DNA of 64,000 bases from Larix kaempferi (GCA_027924585.1 BSBM01000753.1:23146501-23210500); one strand, 5' to 3'. Shown: positions 47,965 to 60,930, numbered from the stretch's first letter. The notes: generated by a model from the sequence alone, not told the origin. Made by a program: numbers and translations.

Positions 47965-48535
47965 TGTGATGTATATGTAACTTCGGATTGTATTTCATCT
48001 ATGTATTATTGTACTTCTATAGAGATGTATTATTCCTCTATACGGAAGTGTTGTCATTTGTATTGACAAGTGTCGCAAGTGTAGTAACTTGCTGTGATGG
48101 GTTATTAGACCACCTAGTGAGGGGTCGGCCCGGATTAGTTTAACCATGGGTTATTAGAATGAGTTAGACAAGTCGGCCCCACTAGTTTATTGGGTAGGAC
48201 GGGACAAGTATAAATAGAGATTGGGAGATCTCTATTTGATCATCTCATTACTCACTCTTCCATCACTCGGAAAGTGGCGCACATGTGAGGAGGAAGATCA
48301 ACAGCTAAGAGAAGACTATCTCTTGTACTTTGGTTGTATCATTGCTCTTTCTATCTCTAAGGAAGTTGTGGGGTTTTTCACCTTTATGGTTTTCCCCAGT
48401 GAAACTCTGTGTGTCCATTGTCTTATGTGATTGCTTGATATGCTTGATACATGCCTGATATGATTGATATGTTGTACATGTTATTCTCTCAGTAAAGATC
48501 CTAGAGTATGTTGAATAAATGCTCAAAAATTAACA
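47965..48535 (+). repeat. Copia-2 5' LTR
   Basis: 571 bp, TGTGATG...TTAACA. The start has lost one T relative to the 3' LTR (TGTTGATG). It keeps the TATA dyad near 48210-48237. Confidence 0.95.
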
Positions 48536-48547
48536 TGGTATAAGAGC
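48536..48547 (+). other. Copia-2 primer binding site
   Basis: TGGTATAAGAGC, an initiator-Met tRNA site with one change at position 7 (A for C). Confidence 0.85.
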
Positions 48548-49109
48548 TTCCCTGAGAAGAAGACATTGTGCAGTGGCGGAAACTATGGCTTCTTGTTTAT
48601 TGGGTTTCTCTCCATAAATTTTGGAAAAGAAGTAAGGTAGATTGACTCTACTCATCAAGGAGAATCTATCTGTCCAATCCGAATTCAATTCTGAGCACTT
48701 TCAGTTTTGGCCCTAAAAATTAGGGTTTCCACAAAAATAGGAATTTCTGAAATCCAAAGACATATCTGGAAGAGCCTTGGAAAAATCGAAGTTTAGAGAT
48801 TTGGATCGATATTTTTGGTTGGGTAAAGCTCTGGGAAACTCAAACCCTAATTCAAGGTCCTCCCTAGTGAATCTCGGAAGACTAAAAGGCATTTATGAAG
48901 GGTGAAACTTTGCAGATCTCAAAATCTGAATATACCAATATGATTAGCTCATCAAGGAGCATCTTTCTATCCTTTCAGAAGTGTGAAATTCAAAGTTTAA
49001 ATTTTTAGGGTTTCTCTGACAAACCCTAATCCTCGACCAGATCCAGTTTTCAACAAATCAAGTGGTAATACCTAAATATTTTCTATTTCCATTTGAAGTA
49101 CTCTTTAAT
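48548..49109 (+). other. Copia-2 5' leader
   Basis: About 560 bases, homologous to the Copia-1 leader (11863-12425), without a gene. Confidence 0.6.
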
Positions 49110-52100
49110 ATGTCTCACCACACCAAGATTGAGGATAAGCTTGAAGGGGATGATAACTTCCGAGCATGGAAGTATAGGATTGGGTTAATCCTGGAAGAAA
49201 ATGAGTTGGACACTTATATAAGTGAAGAGGTCCCTATCCAAGAGGGAGAAGAGGCTAAGGCTCTTCACAAGAAGAACTTGGTCAAGGAAAAGAGAATCAT
49301 TGTTGATTCTATTAAGGACCATCTCATCCCACATGTGTCATCTCTGAAGACACCCAAGGAGATGTTTGATTCCCTGACCAAGCTATTTGAAGGGAAGAAC
49401 ATAAATCGGAAGATGACCCTACGGAACCAATTGAAAGGGGTAAAGCTTTAGAATGGAGAGACCATTCAATCTTATTTTTCTAAGGTCTCTCAAATCAAGG
49501 AATAGCTTGAAGCTGTGGATGAAATTGTGGACAATAGTGAAGTTGTCATGACCACACTAAATGGCCTACCTAGATCATGGGATTCCTTTATTCAAGGAAT
49601 CTGTGCAAGAAAGAAGTTGGTCTCATTCAGTAGACTATGGGAGGAATGTTCACAAGAAGAAGCAAGGCTTGTGGCCTGAGAAGAAAAGATGGGGAATGAA
49701 GATCAAGCCCTTGCAGCCCACACCAAAAGAAGCAATCCCAAGAAGGAGCACTCTCATTACAAGAGATCCAATCACAACCATCAAAACAATAAGAAGGATA
49801 TGAGATGCTTCACATGTAATGAGAAGGGACACTTTGATGCGGATTGTCCCAAGAACAAAAGGGATAACAACAATAACAACTCCTTCAAGAAGAAGAAGAA
49901 TAACAAAATAAAATATCATGCTCATGATGCTGAGGATGATGAACCTCCCAGGAAGAAGGCTAGAGCAGAAAGTGATGACTCATCTAGTCAAGATGAATAT
50001 GTTCTAATCTGATCCCTCATAGGTACTATTTCTTATGGTTGTAATGATTGGTTGATTGATAGTGGGGCTTCTAAACACATGACTGGGTTGAAAGAATCTT
50101 TTGTAAATCTATCTGAACATGAATCAACCCATAAGGTGAAACTTGGGGATTATTATCAATATCCTATCAAAGGAAGTGGGGAAGCCTCCTACAATCTAGA
50201 CTCTGGAAAATATTTGAAGATAAAAGATGTGTTATTTGTACCTGGGCTCAAGAAGAACTTACTCTCCATTTCTGCATTGGATGCAAAAGGCATGAGAGTT
50301 TCATTTGTAGATGGCCAAGTCCTAATGTGGCCAAAGGGTAAAACTATTCATGATGCAGTGGTGATTGGAGAGCAAGAGGGAGGATTGTACAAATTGAAGG
50401 GACAACCTGAACATGCCATGGTACATGAATCCATGGAGACAAGTGAACTTTGGCATAGAAGGCTTGCACATGTGCATTACAGAGCACTACTAATTGCAAG
50501 TAAAGCTATATAAGGTCATCCTGAAATCAAAGCAAAGCAAAAGGAATTTTGGAGATTATCCACTCTGATGTATGTAGACCAATGTCATCCAATTCTCTGA
50601 GTGGGTATGTATACTATGTCTCTTTCATTGATGATTTCTCTAGGAAGACTTGGGTTTATTTCTTGAAGAACAAAGATGAAGTATTTGACAAGTTCAAGGA
50701 ATTCAAAACCTTGATGGAAAATTAAACTGATAAGAAGATCAAGACTTTCAAATCTAAAAATAGCAAAGAATTCACTTCAGGTGATTTCAAGAAACTATGC
50801 AGTGATTCAGGGATTAAGAGGGAGTTGACTGCTCCCTACAATCCACAACAGAATGGAGTTGCAGAAAGGAAGAATAGAACAATCATGGAAGTAGCACGGG
50901 AAATGCTGCATGGCCAGGATCTACCAATGCATCTATGGGCAGAACCAGATAGGACAGTTGTATATGTGTAGAACAGAACACCTCACAATATATTGGACAA
51001 CAAGACACCAGAAGAAGTATTCACTAGTAAGAAACCCGAGGTCAACCATCTCAGGATATTTGGTGGTCCAGTATATACACATGTTCCAAAGGAAAAGAGG
51101 ACAAAGCTAGATCCTTCAGGAAAGAAGGGTATCTTTGTGGAGTACAGTGAAATCTCGAAGGCTTACAGAATATACTTTTCAGGGTTCAAGAAGATTGATG
51201 TCAGTAGGGATGTAACATTTGATGAAAACTCAGCTTTCATCAAATCAAGGAAGGCACCTGTTGAAGAACTTGAAGAACCAAAGGAAACCAGATTTCAAGT
51301 TACTACCATGACTGAAGCAATTCCAGAAGCAGATTGTGAAATTGAAGATCCACAAGAACCTGTAAATCCACCCCGTGAGAAGGACTCTCACAAGAGGAAA
51401 CCTGCATGGGCTAGAGAGCTCATTCAAGATGCAGAAAGGTATGGCATTCCAGAAGAAGAACACATAGCAAGGAAGAGAACTAGATCACACACCAGTTATG
51501 TTTCCTTACTCTGTGACATTATGAACAAAGAACCTTCTAGTTATGAGGAAGCAGCAGAAAAGAAAGAATGGAAGGATGCCATGGTCGAGGAATACCAATC
51601 GATCATGAAGAATCATGTTTGGGATATGGTCCCAAGACCTGAAGGGAATTCTGTTGTGACTTCCAAGTGGATCTACAAGATCAAGCATGTTGCAGATGGC
51701 AGCATAGAGAAATACAAAGCAAGATTTGTAGCTCGTGGCTTCTCCCAGAAAGAGGGGATAGACTATGAAGAAACTTTTTCTCCTGTAGCCAGGTACACTT
51801 CCATAAGATCAGTACTTGCTCTAGCTGCAGTAATAAAATGGAAGATACACCAGATGGATGTCAAGATAGCTTTCTTGAATGGTGCAGTCGAAGAGGAAGT
51901 GTATGTGGAGCAGCCACTTGGTTTTGAGACACATGACAGAGATTCATATGTGTGCAGGTTGAAGAAAGCCTTGTATGGCTTGAAGCAAGCTCCTAGGACT
52001 TGGTATGGTAGGATGGACAGTTTTATATCCAGTTTGGGCTTTACCAAGAGTAAAGAAGATTCCAACCTTTACTACAAGGTTGAGGAAGGAAATCCAGTGA

Positions 52101-53074
52101 TACTACTTCTATATGTGGATGACCTGTTTGTTACAGGAGAAGATAGTTTGATTGCTGATACCAAGAGGAAGCTTGCTGCCGAGTTCGCAATGAAGGACTT
52201 GGAGATGATGCACTATTTTCTAGGCATGGAGGTGTGGCAGAGTGCATATGGGATCTTCCTTGGACAAGGGAAGTATGCAGTAGAGATCCTGAAAAGGTTC
52301 GGGATGATGGACTGCAAGGCCATGGCCACACCTATGGCATCGAACCTGAAGCTTCTATGTGATGCTTCATCTAATCCGGTTGATGTCACGATGTATCGTC
52401 AGATGATTAGGTCCTTGATGTATCTGACGAACACGAGACCAAATATTTGCTTTGCAGTGAACACATTGAGCCAGTTCCTGACAGATCTGAGGAGTGTTCA
52501 CCTGGTTGCTCTAAAGCATATTTTGAGGTACCTGAAGGGTACAGTTGATTATGGGCTCAAGTATGATGCGAATCAAAAGTTTAACCTACAGTTTTATGTT
52601 GATTCAGATTGGGCAGGAAGTGTTATGGATAGGAAGAGCACATCTGGGTGTTGCTTCAGTATGGGATCGGGTGTGATCTTTTGGTTAAGCAGGAAGCAGT
52701 CCTGCGTAGAACTGAGTACAGCCGAAGCAGAGTATGTTGCAGCTTGTTCAGCCAGTTGTGAGGCAGAATGGCTCTGGAAGCTACTGTCTGAATTATTTGA
52801 TCTCCCATTGGAGACTACTAGTATCTTTTGTGACAACCAGAGTTGTGTGAAGCTGTCTGAGAACCCGGTGTTCCATGACAGGTCGAAGCACATTGAGATC
52901 AAATATCACTATATCAAGGATAGGGTGCAGAGAGGAGCAGTGAAGCTCCTGTATGTTTTGACGGATGAGTATATTGAAGATGTGCTGATGAAACCACTAG
53001 CCAGAGTGAAGTTCGAGTACTTGAGAGAGAGGCTTGTTGTTCTTCAGATAGACGACACTTCGAGGAAGAAGTGA
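49110..53074 (+). pseudogene. Copia-2 gag-pol, stops and a 73-bp deletion
   Basis: Starts MSHHTKIEDKLEGDD, as in Copia-1. Gag carries stops at 49449, 49503 and 49677. The zinc knuckle CFTCNEKGHFDADC and protease WLIDSGASKHM (about 50050) are intact, with a stop at 50010 between them and another at 50511. Near 50535 a 73-bp loss relative to Copia-1 removes the CKGCAKGK zinc motif before integrase and shifts the frame. In integrase the second catalytic Asp (RSDNGGEF in relatives) reads KSKNSKEF (Asp to Lys, 50756-50758). Stops follow at 50723 and 50969. From 50993 to 53074 the frame is open through RT (LYVDDLFVTGED) and RNase H (TAEAEYVA, DNQSCVKL) to the natural end. Integration-defective on several counts. 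Confidence 0.95.
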
Positions 53075-53185
53075 TGGACACATTTGCTGGAGTCATTCCA
53101 AGCATGGTGAGGGGATGACCCTTCACATGGCTGTGGATGTTAGCGCCGGATGATGAGCATCAGGATGATGCTCTAGTTACTGCTT

Positions 53186-53600
53186 TGTATATGCATCATG
53201 TTGGATGCTTATTATGATCAGTTGGATCATGTATATGTATATGCATTATGTTGGATGCTTGTTATGATCAGTTGGATCATGTATATGTATATGCATCATG
53301 TTGGATGCTTGTTATGATCAGTTGGATCATGTATATGTATATGCATCATGTTGGATTCCTGTTATGATTAGATGGATCATTTATTTCTATATGTATTAGG
53401 TGGATACATTGTATGATCAGGTAGATCATGTCTGACGATATGTATCAGGCATGCATCAAGTGGATGCACTGTATGATCAGGATGATAATGGATGACGAGC
53501 TTCAGGATGTTCCTTTAGATGATATGTATCAGGATGATGCTATGATGATGATCAGGATGATCATGTGTTGATGTACATCAGGATGATGTATGGAGAGTAT
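53186..53600 (+). repeat. Tandem repeats with ATGATC-GATCAT dyads, Copia-2 3' region
   Basis: Four clear 50-bp units (about 53188-53390), each with ATGATCAGTTGGATCAT or a close variant, then degenerate units to about 53600. This is the counterpart of 22751-23340, but unit length and number differ. Confidence 0.85.
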
Positions 53601-53639
53601 CAGGATGATGCTCTGTGGCCGTGGACAGGTTGTGCAGAA

Positions 53640-54230
53640 AAGCATATAATATGGCCCTAGGAGGTTTGCAGATAGTCTTTCGAGGTTTTTCCTATGGCAT
53701 ATAATATGGCCCTGGGATATCTAGCAAATGTTCTTTCGAGGTTTTGCTTGGGAGGACATATAATTTGGCCCTGGAAAGTTTGCAGATAGTCTTTTGAGGT
53801 TTTTCCTGTGGCATGTAATATGGCCCTGGGATATCTGGCAAATTCTCTTTCAAGTTTTTGTCTTATGGCATGTAATATGTCCCTGGGAGATCCAATAGGT
53901 TTGGTTGTGTGCCCGTAATAAGTCCTGGGATTCTCTTACGAGGTTTTTCCATGACCATATGTAATTTGGCCCTGGGAGATCCTATTGGTAGAGCTGTGTG
54001 CTCGTAACATCCTGGGATTCTCTTGCGAGGTTTTGTGGTGACCACATGTAATATGTCCCTGGGAGATACTATAGGTAGAGTTGTGTGCTCGTAACAGCCT
54101 AGGATGCTCTTGCGAGGTTTTGTGGTGAGGTCACATATAATATGTCCCTGGGAGATCCTACAAGTAGAGTTGTGTGCTCGTAACAGCTTGGGATGCTCTT
54201 GCAAGGTTTTGTGATGCACGTAATAAGTCC
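53640..54230 (+). repeat. Second tandem-repeat block, Copia-2 3' region
   Basis: Irregular units built on TAATATGGCCCTGGGA and, further down, GTGTGCTCGTAACA...CCTGGGA blocks. It is homologous in part to 23362-23945 of Copia-1 but reorganised. The minus-strand open frame 53863-54219 is a product of the repeat. Confidence 0.75.
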
Positions 54231-54441
54231 TGAGGATTCCATAGTATGGCCAGTGATGAAGACCTGCAGGTGGTGGGCCTACATCCAGTATGAAAAAGGA
54301 CTGGCTTTGTAGAACTTCCTATGACGAGTAGATCGGAGGTTGATTGAGATAGCAGCAACAGTGATAATGACGATGACTCGATGACGATGATCCAAAGAAG
54401 AAGACTTGTGCTAGCAGATCTGTGTCAAGAAATACCTTCCT

Positions 54442-54453
54442 AGTTAAGAGGGA
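54442..54453 (+). other. Copia-2 polypurine tract
   Basis: AGTTAAGAGGGA just before the 3' LTR, identical to Copia-1. Confidence 0.8.
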
Positions 54454-54454
54454 C

Positions 54455-55026
54455 TGTTGATGTATATGTAACTTTGGAATGTATTTCATCTATGTATTAT
54501 TGTACTCCTATAGAGATGTCTTATTCCTCTATACAGAAGTGTCGTCATTTGTATTGACAAGTGTCGCAAGTGTCGTAACTTGCTGTGATGGGTTATGAGA
54601 CCACCTAGTGAGGGGTTGGCCCGGATTAGTTTAACCATGGGTTATTAGACTGAGTTAAACAAGTCGGCCCCACTGGTTTATTGGGCAGGACAGGACAAGT
54701 ATAAATAGAGATCAGGAGATCTATATTTGATCATCTCATTACTCACTCTTCCATCACTCGGAAAGTGGTGCACATGTGAGGAGGAGGATCAGCTGCTAGG
54801 AGAAGACTATCTCTTGTACTTTGGTTGTATCATTGCTCTTTCTATATCTAAGGAAGTTGTGGGGTTTTACACCTTTATGGTTTTCCCTAGTGAAGCTATG
54901 TGTGTCCATTGTCTTATGTGATTACTTGATATGCATGATGCATGCCTGATATGATTGATATGATGTACATGTTATTCTCTCAATAAAGATCCTAAAGTAT
55001 GTTGAATTAATGCTCAAAAATTAACA
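54455..55026 (+). repeat. Copia-2 3' LTR
   Basis: 572 bp, TGTTGATG...TTAACA, followed by the ACTAG duplication at 55027-55031. Confidence 0.95.
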
Positions 55027-55031
55027 ACTAG

Positions 55032-56760
55032 CCCCCAAAGAAACATAAAGGATTTTGGACAGAGTCATCAAGACACATTAGCAAATATGTAATTATAAAA
55101 AACAAATAAACCTCATTGTCCAAAAGAGGAATTGACAATATGGATGCAAACATGAGACATAAACATGTCTCTGTGTCTACGCAGAAAAACAACGACCATT
55201 AAAAAAACCATAAATAGGAACTAGTTCCTACTACCTAACCTCTTCATACACAGGCCTCTGATCCATGTCTGACAAGCTATTTACTTGATTCTATGAACAA
55301 TGTATACATAGATATTTTCAGTAGCAAGAGAAGGAACTCATCTATGCCCAATTTATCTATCACAAGAACTGGAACTCTCATAAGTGCCAAAAGGGTCTAC
55401 ACATTGTTTTGGAGATAGCACAAGCATTAACAGTATATTACAAGCATAGCGGTGTAAGGTCAAGAGAAAAAGGCTCTTACCAATGGTCAGATAGGAATAC
55501 ACCCTTTAACTAGTGTTCACTATCAAGCATGGTTCACACAAAAAACCAAGCACATTGGTTGTTTATTAGTGTCAGTGTTTCTAATGAGTATGACTCGTCG
55601 TTGAGTTATTACTATAGAGAGAGGTTCCATAAGATTTCAATTGAAATAGGTGTGTTGAGCATTGTACCATCTAATAAAATCCCCATATCACATCTAGAGA
55701 AAGGAGGCTGCAATAATCCTCGAATGTGTTGACGTCACATCACAATCACTTCTATCTCATTCATCAATAATTAGAAACGGAAAGAAATATCCCTTCCCAC
55801 TACGAGAGTCGTGATTGTATCAATCTTTCATATATGTTCCATGAACTGAGATCTTCCTCTACCGTGTTGCTTGTACCAAGAACTCCATCTATGAATTTAA
55901 TTTAAGCTCATTTTACCCTAGCTCAACCATACTATGTGACTATGTTTTATGTTGGTGTTTGTTACATATTTCTAAAGAGGTGATCATGCAACCACTTGTT
56001 TCTCCTCCTACGTGCACGATGTCCACTTATGTTTTTCCTCCATTTTCATGTGCGTTGTCCACTTGGTACTTTTCCTCTGTTTTCTTTTCATTTACGTGTT
56101 TACCTGGTGAACATCACTGACAGAAAGGGAATCTCCTTTATATGTAATGCTTTGAAATATCGTTAATGACGAATTTGATAATTAACATTTATTGGTCAAT
56201 TGATCGTTAAATGCCCCCAACACAATTGAATGCAACATATTAGCTCATTTTTCTATTATTTATATAGAAAAAGAAATGGGTTGAGGATGAATCCTTTCTT
56301 GAAAAAATATAATTTATAATCTATCAAAAGATGCATGTAGTACAATGGAAAAAGAACTCACACCTAACAGTTGTGATACATCAACAACTTCCCCCGTCGA
56401 TTGTTCACTTGAAGCAAGTTCCACGTCATTAGAAGTGCTCTACATGCCATATTTATTTATTTGGGAAGAATGGCATTCAAACAAGTTGATACCATGTTAC
56501 ATAGACTCAAATCATACTTTCTCTATTTCATTCAATACCCTTGAAGCGGCACTAATTACTAAATGGCCATGTATTGGATTGGAGAAATACCTACACCAAA
56601 ACAAAAGGGCTGCTAGGCACCGTTTAAAAGTTTCGAATCATTCATCTATATATATATAAGCACGCAGTTCTTCAATCGAGGTTGTTTGTGAGCCCACCTC
56701 TATCTACTCTCCGAGTCCCCATTTTCCATAACAAACAATTAAAAACGATCAAATCAAGCA
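55032..56760. other. Unassigned region
   Basis: About 1.7 kb, AT-rich, continuing the target locus of Copia-2. It contains one 104-codon open frame on the plus strand (56345-56659) that I do not recognise and would not call a gene without expression data. No repeat or RNA gene is seen. Confidence 0.35.
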
Positions 56761-56761
56761 C

Positions 56762-56797
<36 letters not shown>

Positions 56798-56798
56798 C
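56761..56798. repeat. Microsatellite (TG)n(TA)n
   Basis: About 10 bases of GT followed by about 27 bases of alternating TA, some 40 bases upstream of the LINE remnant. Confidence 0.95.
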
Positions 56799-56836
56799 AA
56801 CAATGTCATGTCAATAATTTAGCTTCATAGCTGAGG

Positions 56837-58650
56837 ATTATCAAATTATTTCCTCGTTTTCTAAATGAGGAAGAAGGAAAGTAGATTGAGGATGTTGTTA
56901 CTTTGGAGGAAATTAAGGATGTTTTAGGTTCTCTGGTCAAGGAAAAAATCCCCGGTCCAGACGACTGGAAGGTGGAATTTTTCATTCACTTATTTGATCT
57001 GATGGGGCAAGAGATTCTTTCGGTAGTGGAGGAGTCCATAAAGAATGCGTCTATACCGAAGAGGCTCAATGCCACCTATCTAACTCTGATATCGAAGAAG
57101 GATCGCCCGGGATATTTTAGCGAATATCGTCCTATTTCGCTATGCAATACTCTTTATAAACTTATCTCTAAAATCATTGCAAGGCGCATTAAACCCTTCC
57201 TAGATCGGCACATTTCTATGGATCAGTTTGGATTCCTGTTCAACCGACAAATCTTGGATGCGATAGGGGTGACTCAGGAAAGTCTGCACTTGGTCAAGGT
57301 TAAGGATTTACAGGATTTTATACTAAAGTTATATCTCATAAAGGCTTACGATCACCTGGATTGGTTGTATATTCACCTTATCCTTATACAGATTGGCTTT
57401 CTGGTTAACTTGGTGCAGTGGATCATGGCTTGCGTCTCATTGACTAGCTTTGCGATCTTATTTAATGGAGCCCCTTCCAATTTCTTTTCTTGTAGTAGAG
57501 TATTTAGGCAAGGATGCCCGCTCTCTCTGTTTCTATTTATCTTGGAGATAGAGGGCTTAAGTCGGCTTATCCACGAAGCTAAAGAGGATAGGAAAATCTG
57601 CGGCATTAGAATCACCAGGGATTTGACAATTACTCACCTTCTTTTTGTTGACGATGTTATGACATTTGGGGTTTCTTCTATTTCAGAATGGTTAAATTAT
57701 AAATCTATTTTTGATGAATTTTGTCTGGCTTCAGGGATGGCTATTAGCATTGATAAATATTCATTTTTGTATAATTGTAAATATAAAGGAATCATTGACT
57801 CCATGAAGTCTATATTCCCTTATGTTTTTTAACACATTAATACACGATTTAAGTATCTAGGATACTACCTGAAAGCTAACTGTTATAAGGTGGCGTACTG
57901 GAGGTGGTTACTTCAGAAGATTGACCACTGGATTAACAGTTGGTATTTGAGGTAGTTATCTATTGGAGGTCATCTTATTTTGGCACAGTCATTTATCCAA
58001 AGTATTCCTGTATATTGGTTTGGTCTGAGGAAGGTTCCTTCTTCGTTCATTAAGTGCATACGCAACAAGATTTTTCGTTTCATTTGGACTGGTAAGCTAT
58101 TAGTGAAGAAGTGGCAATTGACATCCTGGCGATATTTATCATAGCCGAAGAATACTAGGGGTTGGGGATTGAAAAATATGGAGTGCTTCAATCTGGTGAT
58201 GCTAACAAAAATTCTATGGAGGGCCTTAATGGATGGTGTATTATGGAGTTGTGTCATCCTCTCTAAATACTTGAAAACTCTTACATCAATCCACTGAATT
58301 CGTAATCCGAATCCAGTTGGATCACTTGTTTCAATGGTTTGGAGCAGTCTCATTGGAACTTTCTAGTACATTGGTCCTTGGCTCAAGTGGAAGGTGGGGA
58401 GAGGCTTTGAGTTATTTATTGGTATATATCCCTTCATAGGAGATGGGGGTGCTTACCTACTCCCTGCGAGGTTGATTAATGAATTACATGAGCGGAGTGT
58501 AATTGTTTTGTTGCAGGTTTACAGGAGCTGTTTTAATATCCCTCATTCTGACTCTTAGTCTATATTGGTTTTCAATGTAAATATTGTGTTTGTGCAATGT
58601 GTGTTGATCCTAGTGTGCAGCTCAAGGCCAAGGCCCCACTAGTGGATGAT
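56837..58650 (+). pseudogene. LINE (L1-type) reverse transcriptase, 5'-truncated
   Basis: One plus-strand frame of about 600 codons, starting inside ORF2: the endonuclease domain is absent. It begins with FPRFLNEEEGK and VTLEEIKDVL, then IPGPDDWKVEFF, and SEYRPISLCNTLYKLISKIIARRI. It continues with MDQFGFLFNRQI, RQGCPLSLFLFILEIEGLSRLI and the active site HLLFVDDVMTF (FVDD, where FADD is usual). The downstream thumb and connection regions end in a WGLKNMECFNLVMLTKILWR block typical of plant L1. Stops at about 56878, 57830, 57953, 58142 and 58296 and later ones break it; no frameshift is evident through 58300. No poly(A) tail or target duplication is visible, so the 3' end is approximate. Confidence 0.9.
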
Positions 58651-58662
58651 TAAGGTTTATTT

Positions 58663-59293
58663 TCATAGGAAAATATTTAACAGTGAAACTATGCATGTGC
58701 TATTAAGCCATGAATTTTGTAATAGATGTATATATTTAATATTACAATGAAATACCCAAAACTGGCTAAGTGAGGCAGCTAATGAGAAAGGGGTGAAGGT
58801 ATCCACTAGGGAGAGGTGAGGGGGTCGTGGGATGGTGATCCATCCTGCCACTTGGGCAGGCATAACCAATTTGATTCCTTGTACGGGTATGAATTCGGTT
58901 ACAGAATGTGGAGAAGGAAATCCTGTGGAGGATATTCCCGGGAGATCAAAAACGACGTTGAGATCTGAGTAGGGGTTCCAACATTGGACATTTGGGGGGT
59001 TCCTGCATTTGGTTCGTTGTTCGAGGATTGAGGAATTCATGTTGTGGGGAAAAGATCCTGAAACGTATAGGTGATCCGAAGGAAGGGATCCGAATACCAG
59101 AGGGATCCCGTGCATAGCCGTGATCTTTGAGTATAAACCTGAAGATGAGTTCGAAGGCGGATTACAGGGCATGCATAGCTTGAGGAAGTTGCGTGAAGCC
59201 TGAAATTCTGTGAGCAGAGAATCGAGTTGCAGGACAGATTTTAGTTCGCAACCCTGGAATGAACAATCTTTCTTAGTAGAACTAAAATATTGG
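58663..59293 (-). other. Unidentified open reading frame
   Basis: A frame of about 210 codons without a stop (an ATG gives 169 codons from 59172). Residues include LQLDSLLTEFQASRNFLKLC, then GIPLVFGSLPSDHLYVSGSF and VMPAQVAGWITIPRPPHLSL. I do not recognise it. It could be a host exon, a relic of an element, or chance, and the opposite strand is also fairly open. It is kept here because it is the longest unexplained open frame. Confidence 0.2.
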
Positions 59294-60423
59294 TTTTAGG
59301 GTGGGAATGCTTGACAAACCTAGTGGAGACTATGATCTCATAGAACTAGAAGTCAGACCTTCTTATGCCTACCCTGAAAAGTATTGGAAGGGAAGGGGCC
59401 TTGACGGACTGTGTAGCAGAGAAGAGGGCCTTCCTTGTGTTGGGTGAGGTGGATAATGTAGGTGCCTTATCTGTTGAGTGATTGAGATGTTTGTAGCTCT
59501 ATTGTTGAGCTTACTGTCTTAGAAATATCCTCCCTATTACCCTGTAGGCTTGATAAACCCAACTGCAGGTTGGCTTAGCATGTGTATGCTTGATAAACCC
59601 AAATCCGGAGTGGCTTAACACGAGTATGCTTCCAGGATTTCTTGATAAACCCAGTGTTAAGCAGGATTAGGATTGAAGTGGATCTTGATTATTAGAGAGC
59701 CTACCTAGCCCTCCTTAGTGGATACATATCCCAGCTCAGGGGTGGTCTCTTAGCTGAAAGAGTATAGGCTGGACATAGACCTAAGGTTGGGTGGAACGTT
59801 GCTCTCACTTAGCCAGTTACTGGGACAACTTCAAAATATCAAGATAAGTATTATGTGGAATGAATTATGCTATTTCATGTATTGTTATTATGTTGTGTTT
59901 TTTAACCTGTTGAATGAATGTTATATGAATGGGAATAATAGTTAGACCATGTGTAAGCCTGAGTGGAAGGTTGAGTGCAGGATGAAAGATTTATCTAGTT
60001 GCAATAGTTTAATGCATTTCCAATATACATGTGTTAGATGTATCATTAGCCTTAAATTATTTTATTATGTGTTTTGTTATGAGGTTCTTAACCTTGTAAT
60101 GGACTGCTTAACCTTACTTAATCATGGGGATGGTTATGTGGCCTGAGGTATTCCTAAACCGTTGTGTGGGACAGAGGGAAGATGGGTTATGACACGAGAT
60201 AGGTAGAGACCTGTTAAGGGTCAGAATATACCTTAGAAGGTTATAGAAAAAATTCATAGAATAAAATGAGGAGGTTAGATACCTCATACGGGAAGGGTAT
60301 TCTACCATTGGATAGAGATCTCCAAGAGCTTTCCAATGGTACCAACCTTGCCTCATTTGGATTTTGGATAAGGAAGTTATGCCCCTTAGAAGTTTGCACT
60401 AGTAAACTGCTGGAATCAAGAAG

Positions 60424-60930
60424 ATGGACTTCCGCAATTCCGACTTCCGCAATGCCGATTACAGATTGCAGAAGGGGAAATTTTTCCAGAAGTTGAAGTT
60501 GGGATTCCACAATTCCGATGTCTGCAATGCAGTATGCAGATTGCGGAAGGGGAAGTTTTACGAAAGTTGAAGTCGAGATTCGTCAATTCTGACTTCCACA
60601 ATGTGGATTGCGGATTGCGGAAGGGAAAGTTTTCTGGAAGTTGATGTTGGGCTTCCGCAATTCCGACTTCCACAATGTGGATTGCGGATTACGGAAGGGG
60701 AAGTTTTCAGAAGTTGAAGTTGGTATTCCACAATTCTGACTTCTGCAATGCGGATTACGGATTGCGGAAGGGGAAGTTTCCTAGAAGTTTGAAGTTGGAC
60801 TTCCGCAATTCCAACTTCCGCAATGCAGATTGAGGATTGCGGAAGGGGATGTTTTCCGGAAGTTGGAAGTTGGATTTCCGCATTCTGACTTCCACAATGC
60901 AGATTGAAGATTGCGGAAAGGAGAAGTTGC
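60424..60930. repeat. Minisatellite, about 74-bp units with internal inverted repeats
   Basis: Seven units starting near 60428, 60504, 60578, 60652, 60725, 60799 and 60873. The typical unit opens CTTCCGCAAT and later carries ATTGCGGAAG, its exact reverse complement, so each unit can fold on itself. Minus-strand open frames (60558-61106, 60755-61165) read a repetitive peptide and are artefacts of the array. Confidence 0.9.

Larger units (their letters stand above)
47965..55026 (+). mobile_element. Copia-2: Ty1/copia element, same family as Copia-1
   Basis: 7062 bp with 571- and 572-bp LTRs, a perfect ACTAG duplication, primer binding site, gag-pol, tandem-repeat 3' region and polypurine tract. 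LTRs, leader, proteins and 3' repeats are all homologous to Copia-1, but the two belong to distinguishable subfamilies. There is no nested insertion. Coding capacity is lost through stops, a 73-bp deletion and a lost catalytic residue. Confidence 0.95.

Noticed and set aside
53863-54358. Minus-strand open frames with YEHTALPIGSPRA-like repeats in Copia-2, and similar frames at 23608-23932 in Copia-1
   Set aside because: They are products of the tandem repeats in the element's 3' non-coding region, antisense to the element and not colinear between the two copies.
58663-58750. LINE poly(A) tail and target duplication
   Set aside because: No A-run or matching flanks could be found, so the LINE 3' end was left approximate.
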